Shown here piece after piece: positions 1 through 10,214 of a stretch of DNA of 64,000 nt. Position numbers and translations under genes: made by a program. The notes under the pieces were generated by a model that had not been told where the DNA came from, searched no databases, and was given only the letters and a program-made list of their open reading frames with translations. Position 1 is the stretch's first letter; each line of letters opens with the position of its first letter. The stretch is from Hyphomonadaceae bacterium UBA5336 (GTDB lineage Bacteria; Pseudomonadota; Alphaproteobacteria; Caulobacterales; Hyphomonadaceae), in contig DHQO01000034.1 of assembly GCA_002408125.1 (NCBI GenBank), positions 1-64,000 of the forward strand. Direction: 5' to 3'.

Positions 1-28
1 TGCTCGCCACACACTATCATTGGGCCAA

Positions 29-257
29 GGGGATCAAATTTACGGAAGAAATGCCCCGGCAGGGGCCTTGTTTGTTTTGCTCTCCGCTCCACTTCGTTTC
101 GCGATAGAGCGCGCTCAAGGCTGCGCCCAGCCGGTCCGCGCTTGTCGCGGGAAAATCGATCCGGGGGATCAAATTTACGGAAGAAATGCCCCGGCAGGGG
201 CCTTCCCTGTTTGCTCTCCGCTTCACTTCGTTTCGCGATAGAGCGCGCTCAGGGCTG
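29..257 (+). repeat. Imperfect tandem duplication of a ~94-base unit
   Basis: An exact 41-base block (29-69) recurs at 164-204. It starts GGGGATCAAATTTACGG and ends in a GCCCC/GGGGC hairpin. Each copy is followed by a near-identical module ending in TTCGCGATAGAGCGCGCTCA (82-123 and about 214-257). The last module also occurs inverted at 9183-9225. The spacing of 135 bases and only two copies argue against a CRISPR. Confidence 0.85.
53..79 (+). terminator. Possible rho-independent terminator
   Basis: A GCCCC stem (53-57), GGCA loop and GGGGC stem (62-66) are followed by CTTGTTTGTTTTG. The stem is short, and the same hairpin recurs in the second repeat copy with a weaker T tract. It may therefore be a feature of the repeat rather than a dedicated terminator. 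Confidence 0.35.
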
Positions 258-265
258 AACCTTGT

Positions 266-309
266 CTGTCTCCGTATCGCTTCGCTCACATGAGACAGGC
301 TCAGGGCTG
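266..309 (+). repeat. Dispersed module B, copy 1
   Basis: The module contains CGTATCGCTTCGCTCACATG and ends CTCAGGGCTG. Related copies are at 1291-1331 (same strand) and 9129-9174 (opposite strand). Together with the preceding module A (214-257) it forms a composite unit that reappears inverted at 9129-9225. Confidence 0.8.
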
Positions 310-330
310 CGGGCCACCCAGAGCCGCTCA

Positions 331-421
331 TCCCCGCGAAAGCGGGGATCCAGGGACCAGTGTTCCAACCGGAAGATGAGGATGCGAGATTGGTCCATGG
401 ACCTCCGCCTTCGCGGAGGAT
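331..421. repeat. Paired-hairpin intergenic element, copy 1
   Basis: Two strong hairpins flank about 55 bases: CCCCGC-GAAA-GCGGGG at 332-347 and CCTCCGC-CTTC-GCGGAGG near 402-419. The second is preceded by TGGTCCATGGAC. The element at 23404-23496 has the same plan and also carries TGGTCCATGGAC before its second hairpin. This resembles REP-pair type elements. Confidence 0.65.
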
Positions 422-460
422 AGCGGGCTGAAAGGGCGTGTAAGCTCGCAAGCTGCCGCC

Positions 461-1228
461 TCACCGGAACACCCCCACAAACGCATCCAGCACCCGGCCT
501 GGATCTGCGGCATACCAGCCGGCGCCGTGGATCGGGTTGAACTCGATCACCTTCCACGCCCCGCCGGCAAGACGACCGACATCCATCACGCAATGGGGAA
601 AAGGCAGAAAGACGCTCGCCGCGTCACCGGCAAATGCCAGCGCCTGCACGGTTTCCGGCGTGTCTTTCAGCGCCACCAGCTGCCCATTCCGGCGATACTG
701 CGAGGCGGTCACGGCCTGCCCGCCGACAAACCAGACCCGCACCTCATGCTCGATCGCCTGCGGCCTTGAGACCCAGAGCGCGGTCTCCACAGGCAAGTCC
801 ATGTCGCAGATCTCAGCCTGCCGGTAGAGCCGTCCCGGCGGGCGCTTGTCATTGCGCAGGGGCCGGACATGCCAGAGGCCCTCTTCATAAGTCTCATCGC
901 GGCAGAACCTTCCGGCCTGCACCAGACTGCCGCCGGCATTGAGGAACCGCTCGCCCAGGCTGCGCGCCCAGACCTCCGGGCCCAGCCGGTCATGATCATA
1001 CCAGATCCACTGCGCGAGTTCTGGATACTGCCGACTCCAGCGGTCGATCAGCGCCACGCTACCGAACACGAAGATGGGATCATGCCCCTCCAGGCTTGGG
1101 GGCTGTTCCTCGCCTCGGTCAAAGGAGATGTCCTGGATCGCAAAGCCGCGCGCACGCGCCGCCACAGCCAGGTCGTAGGCCGTCTGCTTGGTCGGGCTGC
1201 TCTGGACGATCAGGAGGGGCGCTGCCAT
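461..1228 (-). CDS. ATP-grasp domain protein (R2K-clade type)
   Basis: A 255-residue protein that I assign to the R2K (formerly DUF4343) branch of the ATP-grasp fold. The clearest sign is the C-terminal sequence VIEFNPIHGAGWY, which carries the E-x-N metal/ATP-binding pair of ATP-grasp enzymes. A charged central part with VRVWFVGGQAV resembles the nucleotide-binding strands. Members of this clade are thought to ligate amino groups to peptides or small acids, often in poorly known pathways, so no substrate is proposed. It is a single gene flanked on both sides by dispersed repeats, with no partner in an operon. The ATG at 1228 is the first methionine and has only a weak ribosome site. Confidence 0.75.
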   Translation of the reverse strand: MAAPLLIVQSSPTKQTAYDLAVAARARGFAIQDISFDRGEEQPPSLEGHDPIFVFGSVALIDRWSRQYPELAQWIWYDHDRLGPEVWARSLGERFLNAGGSLVQAGRFCRDETYEEGLWHVRPLRNDKRPPGRLYRQAEICDMDLPVETALWVSRPQAIEHEVRVWFVGGQAVTASQYRRNGQLVALKDTPETVQALAFAGDAASVFLPFPHCVMDVGRLAGGAWKVIEFNPIHGAGWYAADPGRVLDAFVGVFR

Positions 1229-1290
1229 GCCTGTCAGAAGACAGACCTGCGCCGGGCTGGCAAGCCTGGCTCAGGGCTGAACCCTCATGG

Positions 1291-1331
1291 TCTGCGTATC
1301 GCTGCGCTCACATGAGACGTGCTCAGGGCTG
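1291..1331 (+). repeat. Dispersed module B, copy 2
   Basis: A 41-base stretch contains CGTATCGCTGCGCTCACATG and ends GTGCTCAGGGCTG. It matches the modules at 266-309 and (inverted) 9129-9174 with a few substitutions. It lies in the 178-base gap between the ATP-grasp gene and the aspartic protease gene. Confidence 0.75.
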
Positions 1332-1406
1332 TTTCAAAAGCGAAAACACGGCCTCTCACCTGTGCAGGTCAGCACGATGGGCAGTCCTTGCCTGCCCCGG
1401 CTCTCC

Positions 1407-2408
1407 TTACAGTACAATTCCAGTTGAGGGACGCAGCACGTCGCGTATGCGAATCTCCCGCCCGCTCGGGTCGAAGACAAAATCGCGGTCGGCAAACATG
1501 TTGGCGCCGGCAATGATCAGGGGCTGTCCCTTCGATCCAAGCGGCGAAAGAGAATCAAGATCTGTAATGATTGCATCGACGCGCTGCCAACGCGCCTCGC
1601 CCATGGAGACGTTGAAAAGCTGGCCTATGACAGAGACGCGAAAATCGCCGACCGCGCCGAAATAACGCCACGACTGATAGGCACTCTCCCAGTAATGTCG
1701 CATTTTCGGCACCAGCCGCGCGGCCTCCCAATTCATGATGGTCAGGTGCGAGCCGAGGTCGAAAAGCGCCACCACCTGTGTCCCAAGCACCGTGATCGAG
1801 CCGAATTTCAGGCCAAAGCCATGCGGCCCGAACGGATCCTCCATCAACGCAATACGGTCCCAGTGGTGAAATTGCCGCCGGTTACGCGCCTCAAGCGGAT
1901 AGAGCGCGCGCTGACGTGTCGTCGCGCGGGCCTCCATCACCCAGTCCTGCAGCACATCCATGCCGAGAATGCCGACGGCCTGGACATCCGGGCGGCTGCG
2001 GCGCAGCACAGATACCGGCAAGTCCGAATAGGTGCGTGCGCCAAGCCGGAGCCGGCCGATCCGCGCCAGCGGGCGCATCGCGTCGCCACCCAGGCCCCAG
2101 ACCCGGATCCGTTCGGGCGGATCGGACAGTACCCCGAGATCGGCAAAATCCTCATACAGCGTAGACATGCCCGCCCCGGTATCGAGCTTGAACGGTACGC
2201 TCTGCGCCTCATCCAGGCGGACAGGCACGATAAAATCATCGCGCGCGGTAAGCTCGACCGGCACACTGCCTTCAATCTCGGACACAGATGGGCGGCTTGC
2301 GCAACCGGCCAGCAAGGGCTGGAGCCCGGCCGAGGCGGCCAGGCCGGCGATCAGGCCGCGGCGCGAGACGTCCCGCGCCCGCCTTGGAGGGGCGCTGCTG
2401 GCTCTCAT
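1407..2408 (-). CDS. Exported retropepsin-like aspartic protease, Tat lipoprotein
   Basis: A 333-residue protein predicted to be exported folded and lipid-anchored. The N-terminus has the twin-arginine motif SRRGLIAG followed by a hydrophobic stretch and the lipobox-like LLAGC near residue 35. The mature part carries the signature LDTGAGMSTLY, where the first catalytic Asp lies in DTG. A second, related FDLGSHLT lies about 120 residues later. One chain thus appears to hold both halves of an active site, although the second has DLG instead of DTG. The family is loosely described as PF13650/PF13975-like; the substrate is unknown. The start has a good ribosome site (GGGAGGACA directly upstream). 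It is monocistronic. Confidence 0.75.
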   Translation of the reverse strand: MRASSAPPRRARDVSRRGLIAGLAASAGLQPLLAGCASRPSVSEIEGSVPVELTARDDFIVPVRLDEAQSVPFKLDTGAGMSTLYEDFADLGVLSDPPERIRVWGLGGDAMRPLARIGRLRLGARTYSDLPVSVLRRSRPDVQAVGILGMDVLQDWVMEARATTRQRALYPLEARNRRQFHHWDRIALMEDPFGPHGFGLKFGSITVLGTQVVALFDLGSHLTIMNWEAARLVPKMRHYWESAYQSWRYFGAVGDFRVSVIGQLFNVSMGEARWQRVDAIITDLDSLSPLGSKGQPLIIAGANMFADRDFVFDPSGREIRIRDVLRPSTGIVL

Positions 2409-2526
2409 TGTCCTCCCATGGTGCCTAAGCCGGCATCTTTCAGGAGAACTTCCATCAAGCGGCCGGAACCGTCAAATCAAAGCCTGGTGATCTCCGCGCA
2501 CGTAAACGGTTTTCAATCTCCCTGGC

Positions 2527-3678
2527 CTACTCAACAAACGGATCGAGCATGACGATCTCGCCGTCTTCGGTGATCTCCAGCGGGACCAGTTTCACATTGC
2601 GCAGATGGTTGCGGCCCGACAGTTCCACATCGTGATAGGCGAGATAATGCTGGCCCTCGAATTCGAAGATGGAGTGGTGGTTGGTCCAGCCTTCCACAGG
2701 CTCCAGCACGACGCCCTGCCAGGTGAAGGGGCCATAGGGATTGTCGCCGGTGGCATAGACAATCTTGTGCGTGTCACCGGTCGAGTAGGAGAAATAATAG
2801 GTCTCGCCGATCTTGTTGACCCAGGCGGCCTCGAAGAAGCGCCGGTCATGATCCTTCATCATGATCGGATCGCCGTTCTCGTCCACGATCAGCACCTCTT
2901 TCGGTGCCTCGGCGAAGGAGATCATGTCATCGGCCAGTTTCGCGATGCGCGGGGCATGCGCCGGGCGGTCATCGAAGCTGGCGTCATCCTCGCCCGTGGT
3001 CGGATCGTCATATTGCAGGTCGGTGTTGAGGTCGGGGCTGGCGTCGTATTCGCCGGTCTCCCAGCGCTGCAGCTGGCCGCCCCAGATGCCGCCGAAATAC
3101 ATGTAGTATGCGCCGTCCTCATCCTCGAACACGGTCGGGTCCATGGAAAACGAGCCCTCGATCGGCTCCGGCTCGGCGGTGAACGGCCCGGTCGGACTGT
3201 CGGAGACCGCCGCGCCGATATGGAAAACGCCGTCGGCATCCTTGGCCGGGAAGTAGAGATAATACATCCCGTCCTTCTCGGCCGCATCGGGCGCCCACAT
3301 GTCTTCCACCGCCCACGGCACATCGTCGACATGCAGGGCGGTCTCGTGGATCGTCACCTCGCCGCCGGGTTCGTCCATGGACAGGACGATATAGTCCTCC
3401 ATGGCATACTGGCTGCCGAGATCGTCATCGGGAATGCCGGCATCAATGTCGTGGCTCGGATAGATATAGATCCGCCCGTCCTCCCAGACATGGCCAGAGG
3501 GGTCTGCGGTGTAGATCTCTGTGACCAGCGGGGCGGTGAGATAGGCGGTTTCCGTCTCGACGATTTCCGGCGTGGTTTCCACCGCCGGCGCTTCGGCGGC
3601 CTCCGGTTCGGGGGCCTCGGCGGGCGCGCAGGCGGCAGCGCCGAGCGCCATGGCAATGACCAGATATGATGTCCGCAT
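2527..3678 (-). CDS. Glycoside hydrolase family 43-like lipoprotein
   Basis: A 383-residue lipoprotein with the sequence features of five-bladed propeller GH43 enzymes (arabinanases, xylosidases, galactosidases). The signal is short and ends in a lipobox, GAAACAP. Family landmarks in order are the TADPSGHVW segment (general base Asp), FSMDPTVFED (pKa-modulating Asp) and FFEAAWVNK (catalytic Glu). Repeated YYLYF/YYMYFGG strands are typical of propeller blades. The start at 3678 is preferred over a possible one at 3714 because GGAAGGAG precedes it and the signal peptide begins there. No transporter or other carbohydrate gene adjoins it. The exact glycan is not inferable. Confidence 0.85.
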   Translation of the reverse strand: MRTSYLVIAMALGAAACAPAEAPEPEAAEAPAVETTPEIVETETAYLTAPLVTEIYTADPSGHVWEDGRIYIYPSHDIDAGIPDDDLGSQYAMEDYIVLSMDEPGGEVTIHETALHVDDVPWAVEDMWAPDAAEKDGMYYLYFPAKDADGVFHIGAAVSDSPTGPFTAEPEPIEGSFSMDPTVFEDEDGAYYMYFGGIWGGQLQRWETGEYDASPDLNTDLQYDDPTTGEDDASFDDRPAHAPRIAKLADDMISFAEAPKEVLIVDENGDPIMMKDHDRRFFEAAWVNKIGETYYFSYSTGDTHKIVYATGDNPYGPFTWQGVVLEPVEGWTNHHSIFEFEGQHYLAYHDVELSGRNHLRNVKLVPLEITEDGEIVMLDPFVE

Positions 3679-3963
3679 CTCCGGACTCCTTCCCTTGTAT
3701 CTTCTTGTTGTCATGTGCAGTCCGCCGCGCAGGACGGAATGTTCACGCTAACATTGCTGCACAATTTGCCGCGCCGAGGCAAGGCATATCGCGCGGGCGA
3801 TGTTCCGGCACGGGCAGCCCGTGCCTGCCTGAAACCGCGCCAAACCGCGCTTTCGGGCCATGCGCGCCTTTGCCGTCGCCAAATTGCGTTGAAAATTAAG
3901 TATGGGATCAAGGCCGAACGCTGTTTATCTTTTTCCGGCTCGTGACCAAGAGGAGGGTTGCCG
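3679..3963. other. Divergent intergenic region between GH43 and cytochrome c genes
   Basis: This 285-base gap serves two divergent genes and must hold both promoters. No clean -35/-10 pair could be picked. A perfect hairpin lies at 3807-3825 (GGCACGGGC, one base, GCCCGTGCC). The last 80 bases before the cytochrome gene are A+T-richer, and AGGAGG at 3950-3955 is its ribosome site. Confidence 0.5.
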
Positions 3964-4656
3964 ATGAAGTTTCGCATGACCAGGCAGATGGCTTACTGGA
4001 TGCTCGGGGCATCTGCCCTGGCGCTGGCGGCCTGTGGCGGCAGCTCGGAGCCGGAAGGCCCGACCGTCGACGCCCCGCCCGCCGCCGAGACCAGTACCGC
4101 AGACGAGGCCCATGAAGCCGCCGAAGAGGCTGCCGAGACCACCGGCGACACCGCCGAGGAAACCGCTGACAGTGTCGAGGAGGCCCTTGAGGACGCCGCC
4201 GATACGATCGACGAGGCCACTGAGGAGCTTCAGGAAGCCGCTGAGGATGCCGTGGATGCCGCCGGCGACCTGGCCGACGCCGCCAGCTGGGAGCCGACCG
4301 ACAAGGTCAGCGCCGAGGACATCGCGGAATATGTCGCCCTGACCGGCGATGCCGATGCCGGCCGCCGTGTCTTCACCAGATGCATGTCCTGCCATGTCAT
4401 CGCCGAAGGCCAGAACCGGGTCGGCCCGTCGCTTTACGGCGTGGTCGGGCGCGAGGCCGGCGGCGTGGAGAATTTCCGCTATTCCGAAGCGAACTCGCAG
4501 TCGCATCTGATCTGGACCGAGCCGGCGCTCTACGTCTATCTGGAGAACCCGCGCGAATACCTGCCCGGCACCACCATGGCCTTCCCCGGCCTGCCGCGCG
4601 CCCAGGAACGCGCCGACGTGATCGCCTTCATCAAGCGCGAATCCGGCCAGGAATAA
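3964..4656 (+). CDS. Lipoprotein class I cytochrome c with Ala/Glu-rich helical linker
   Basis: A 230-residue protein with a lipoprotein signal (LALAACGG). A long linker of about 70 residues is almost entirely Ala, Glu, Asp and Thr in heptad/undecad-like order (EEAAETTGDTAEE, EELQEAAEDAVDAAGD). A mono-heme domain follows. The heme site is CMSCH and the distal Met is in GTTMAFPGL. The fold is of the cytochrome c2/c552 type and normally shuttles electrons to oxidases. The linker suggests a flexible or amphipathic helical tether on the periplasmic side. The ATG at 3964 is chosen because AGGAGG lies 8 bases upstream; an upstream TTG at 3958 is less likely. A terminator follows. Confidence 0.88.
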   Translation: MKFRMTRQMAYWMLGASALALAACGGSSEPEGPTVDAPPAAETSTADEAHEAAEEAAETTGDTAEETADSVEEALEDAADTIDEATEELQEAAEDAVDAAGDLADAASWEPTDKVSAEDIAEYVALTGDADAGRRVFTRCMSCHVIAEGQNRVGPSLYGVVGREAGGVENFRYSEANSQSHLIWTEPALYVYLENPREYLPGTTMAFPGLPRAQERADVIAFIKRESGQE

Positions 4657-4674
4657 GCGCCTGAGGTTTCATGC

Positions 4675-4715
4675 AAACCGCCGCCGGGAGCCCCCTGGCG
4701 GCGGTTTTGTTTTGA
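4675..4715 (+). terminator. Rho-independent terminator after cytochrome c gene
   Basis: AAACCGCCGCC pairs with GGCGGCGGTTTT across a short loop and runs into TTTTGTTTT. The A-rich left flank makes it potentially bidirectional, so it could also serve the convergent peptidase gene that ends at 4725. Confidence 0.85.
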
Positions 4716-4724
4716 GGGGCGTTC

Positions 4725-5735
4725 CTATTCCCCAGCCGTCTCAGCCTCTTCCGCAAAGATCGCGGTTTCCAGCACACCCGGCGCGGCGCGGCCGCGATAC
4801 ATGCCTTCGGAATTGAACACGAAGGCGACCTCGCCGTCTCCGCCCATCACGATCACCCCGCCATCCCCGCCCAGGGCAGCGACCTCTCCCAGCGCGGTTT
4901 CCGCTGCGCCCTCAAGGCTGTCGCCGGCAAGCTCGATGCGGGAACAGATCGTCCTGGCGACACCGACGCGGATGAAATACTCCCCATGCCCCGTAGCCGA
5001 GACCGCGCAGACGCCGTTCTGGGCATAGGTCGCCGCGCCGATGAGGGGGCTGTCACCGACACGCCCCGGCGCCTTGGCGGTCATCCCGCCGGTGGAGGTC
5101 GCCGCCGCCAGCGTGCCGGAGCGGTCCAGCGCCACCGCGCCCACCGTACCGTGACGGTCAGCTGCCGTGCGTGCGCGCGATTCCAGCACCCGTTCCAGGG
5201 CACGCTTGCGGCGCTCTGTGGTGAAATAGGAATTGTCGACCTGCTCCAGTCCGTGTGCGGCGGAAAAGGCGTCCGCACCCGGACCGGCGAACATGACGTG
5301 TTCGGACTGTTCCATCACCGCGCGTGCCAGGCGGATGGGGTTTTTCGTCGTGGTCACGCCCGCCACCGCGCCGGCATCGCGGCCGTCCCCGACCATGATC
5401 GAGGCATCAAGTTCATGGGTGCCGGCTGCGGTCATCACCGCGCCATAGCCGGAATTGAACAGCGGGTCGTCCTCCATCACCACCACGGCGGCCTCGACCG
5501 CATCAAGCGCGCTGCCGCCGGCCTCCAGGATCTGCGCGCCGGCCTGCAGGGCTGTTTCCAGTGCAGCGGTGTAGGCGGCTTCCTGATCCGGGCTGAGATT
5601 GTCGCGGGTGATGACCCCGGCCCCGCCATGAATGGCGATCGACCAGTCCGGCATGGCAGGTGTCTCCTCGGTTGGCGCGCTCGCACAGGCGGCAAGGGCC
5701 GCGCCCAGCGCGGCAATCAACAGGTTTCGCAACAT
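4725..5735 (-). CDS. Isoaspartyl peptidase/L-asparaginase family lipoprotein (Ntn hydrolase)
   Basis: A 336-residue member of the plant-type asparaginase/isoaspartyl dipeptidase family. These proteins self-cleave to expose a catalytic threonine. The HGTVGAVALD motif places that Thr at about residue 197, and SIAIHGGAG near residue 32 is the conserved N-terminal strand. STGGMTAKAPGRVGDSPLIG carries the substrate-binding Arg/Asp pair. It begins with a lipoprotein signal (ALAACAS, Cys17). This is notable because most relatives are cytoplasmic or have simple signals, so it probably works in the periplasm on isoaspartyl dipeptides or asparagine. A protein-L-isoaspartate methyltransferase (pcm) lies about 6 kb away, but the two are not linked in an operon. 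Confidence 0.9.
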   Translation of the reverse strand: MLRNLLIAALGAALAACASAPTEETPAMPDWSIAIHGGAGVITRDNLSPDQEAAYTAALETALQAGAQILEAGGSALDAVEAAVVVMEDDPLFNSGYGAVMTAAGTHELDASIMVGDGRDAGAVAGVTTTKNPIRLARAVMEQSEHVMFAGPGADAFSAAHGLEQVDNSYFTTERRKRALERVLESRARTAADRHGTVGAVALDRSGTLAAATSTGGMTAKAPGRVGDSPLIGAATYAQNGVCAVSATGHGEYFIRVGVARTICSRIELAGDSLEGAAETALGEVAALGGDGGVIVMGGDGEVAFVFNSEGMYRGRAAPGVLETAIFAEEAETAGE

Positions 5736-5788
5736 GGAATCGGGCCCCTCTCCTTGGCAAGGAGAGGCTAGCGCGTGTCAGCGCCGGG

Positions 5789-6060
5789 TCAACGCGGGCC
5801 GGCGCGGCGCGCCTTCCAGGCCGTCCAGAGATCCTGCGGTTCACCCGGCAGGACAGTCGAAACCCCGGTCACCACGGCGCCGACGAGAAAGAGGACGATG
5901 CCCGTCCCGCTGGAGGCCAGCGTCGGTCGCCCGGACTGGAACACCACAAGCGCGGTGCCAATCAGGGCGAGCAGCACGCCGGCGAGCGTCACCGCGCCGG
6001 AGATCAGCTCGGCACGGGTGATGGGGTCTTCCGGCTCGCCGTTTTCCGGCAGGTGCCGGC

Positions 6061-6064
<4 letters not shown>
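5789..6064 (-). CDS. Small two-helix membrane protein, coupled to valS
   Basis: A 91-residue protein with two predicted transmembrane helices (GAVTLAGVLLALIGTALVV and GIVLFLVGAVVTGVSTVL). They are separated by a short loop and flanked by charged ends. I do not recognise the family. Its ATG overlaps the valS stop codon by the usual ATGA arrangement, so it is likely translated by coupling from the valS message. Nothing in the sequence links it functionally to tRNA charging. Confidence 0.65.
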
Positions 6065-8982
<2,918 letters not shown>

Positions 8983-9297
8983 GGCGCGGGAGATAGCCAG
9001 AAATCACGCGGGAGGCCACCTTCAATATCTGCGCGATAATGTCTGTCTGTCAGAACCTGGTCATAGGTGGCATGATCCACCCCAAGCCTCATGGTGAGCG
9101 GAGACGAACCATGAAGGCGTGCGCCCGGCAGCCTTGAGCGCGTCTCATGTGAGCGAAGCGATACGGAGACAGACAGGGACTCAGCCCTGAGCGTGCTCTA
9201 TCGCGAAACGAAGTGGAGCGGAGAGCCAACAAGAAAGAGCCCGCCCTCGTCCTTCGTCTCCGCTCAGGATGAGGGCTGTGAAATCGCGCGGCCCGGC
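8983..9297. other. Intergenic region between popZ and valS with dispersed repeats
   Basis: The 315 bases between the popZ stop and the valS start hold an inverted copy of the composite A-B repeat (9129-9225). About 100 bases next to valS should carry its promoter, but I could not choose a clear pair of hexamers. No gene is supported. Confidence 0.7.
9129..9225 (-). repeat. Composite repeat A-B, inverted copy
   Basis: Read on the minus strand this gives module A (CACTTCGTTTCGCGATAGAG, 9225 to 9183) followed by module B (CGTATCGCTTCGCTCACATG, 9174 to 9129). It is the same order and nearly the same spacing as at 214-309. Finding the same two-part unit 9 kb apart and inverted shows that it is a mobile or amplified intergenic repeat rather than a local duplication. 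Confidence 0.8.
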
Positions 9298-10083
9298 CTA
9301 CCGCGCCAGACGGGCGATGCGCTGGACTTCGGCTTCCACCTTGTCTTCCACGATGGCGGGAAGATTGGCGTCGAGCCATTCCTTGATCATCGGCTTGAGC
9401 ATCTCGCGCACAAGGCCTTCCAGCGTGTGCTCGGAGCCCATGTCCATTTTCGACACCAGACGGGCGAGCGCGCCGGCGGCGGCCGCTTCGGTGCTAGCTT
9501 CGGTCAGACCCTGCATTTTCACCTCCGCACGAGAGACAGGTTCGGGTTCCGGGGCGGGGGCAGGTGCCGCGGCGACCTCTTCGGTTTCCATTTCAAACTC
9601 GACTTCAGGTTCGGAGCCAAAGTCCGCTTCAGGCTCGAAGGCCATCTCGGGCTCCTCGTCCAATTCCGGTTCGGGCTCGAGCGTGGTCTCAACCTCGATT
9701 TCGGGCAGGTCGAACCCCTCATCCTCGTCGGCGGCTTCTTCGATCTCGTCGGGCAGTTCAAGCTCTTCGAACGCTTCCTCTTCGGCAGCGACCGGCTCAT
9801 CCATATCCAGCTCGGCAAAGGCCTCCACGGCCTCCTGCACCGGTTCCTCGACCGCCTCTTCGGCGAGGTCGGACAGGTCGAATTCCTCGAACATGTTGTC
9901 TTCGTCGCCGATGGTTAGATCTGCCGGTTCGCCTTCGGGGCCGGACATTTCCGTCTCCGGTTCGACCGTGCGGAACTGAGCCTGGGCCGGCGCCGGGCGG
10001 GAATCGTCGTCTTCGGAAATAATTTTCCGGATGGAGGCCAGAATCTCCTCCATTGTCGGTTCTTTGTGTGCCTCTTCGGCCAT
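9298..10083 (-). CDS. popZ: Polar organizing protein Z (PopZ, DUF2497 family)
   Basis: A 261-residue protein with the three-part plan of PopZ. The N-terminal helix EPTMEEILASIRKIISED binds client proteins in Caulobacter. A long Glu/Pro-rich acidic linker runs from about residue 30 to 185. A C-terminal oligomerisation region contains HTLEGLVREMLKPMIKEWLD and ends NLPAIVEDKVEAEVQRIAR. In Caulobacter, PopZ forms a polar matrix that tethers ParB/parS and recruits cell-cycle proteins including the CckA pathway; cckA is also in this window. The linker is longer than in Caulobacter PopZ (about 177 residues in total), giving a larger protein. A promoter with a GANTC methylation site is proposed upstream. 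Confidence 0.93.
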   Translation of the reverse strand: MAEEAHKEPTMEEILASIRKIISEDDDSRPAPAQAQFRTVEPETEMSGPEGEPADLTIGDEDNMFEEFDLSDLAEEAVEEPVQEAVEAFAELDMDEPVAAEEEAFEELELPDEIEEAADEDEGFDLPEIEVETTLEPEPELDEEPEMAFEPEADFGSEPEVEFEMETEEVAAAPAPAPEPEPVSRAEVKMQGLTEASTEAAAAGALARLVSKMDMGSEHTLEGLVREMLKPMIKEWLDANLPAIVEDKVEAEVQRIARLAR

Positions 10084-10157
10084 AAATCGCCCCCGTTGAG
10101 CGGACTTAAATCGTTAACATGAGCCATGGGCTAAGCCGCTTGGGTTAACAAGCTCTT

Positions 10158-10186
10158 GCCATAGATTCACATTTTGTAATCCACAA
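10158..10186 (-). promoter_or_regulatory. Candidate popZ promoter with a GANTC site in the spacer
   Basis: On the minus strand TTGTGG (10186-10181), a 17-base spacer and TATGGC (10163-10158) form a plausible housekeeping promoter about 75 bases before the popZ ATG. The spacer contains GAATC (10168-10164), a CcrM-type GANTC site. A 16-base palindrome, GCTTG-GGTTAA-CAAGC, sits just downstream at 10138-10153. The assignment is by eye only. Confidence 0.4.
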
Positions 10187-10214
10187 GGTTTCTCACCTGC
10201 CGCGATTCGCCCGG

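Larger units (their letters stand above)
1..460. other. Repeat-rich intergenic segment at the window edge
   Basis: No convincing gene lies here; the open frames on both strands are made from repeats. It contains an imperfect tandem duplication (29-123 and 164-257), a second dispersed module (266-309) and a pair of GC hairpins (331-421). GCCCC-GGCA-GGGGC hairpins at 53-66 and 188-201 are followed by T-rich stretches, so they could terminate transcription coming from a gene to the left of the window. Confidence 0.7.

Noticed and set aside
29..257. CRISPR-like repeat-spacer-repeat
   Set aside because: Only two imperfect copies, a unit of about 94 bases, related sequences elsewhere and inverted, and no cas genes.
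17..451. Possible short protein frames at the left edge (both strands)
   Set aside because: They translate the dispersed repeats and the hairpin element; no ribosome site or conserved motif.
9540..9960. GAG/GCC-rich tract in popZ as a possible simple repeat or frameshifted region
   Set aside because: It encodes the acidic Glu/Pro linker that is normal for PopZ proteins; the frame is continuous to the conserved C-terminal helices.
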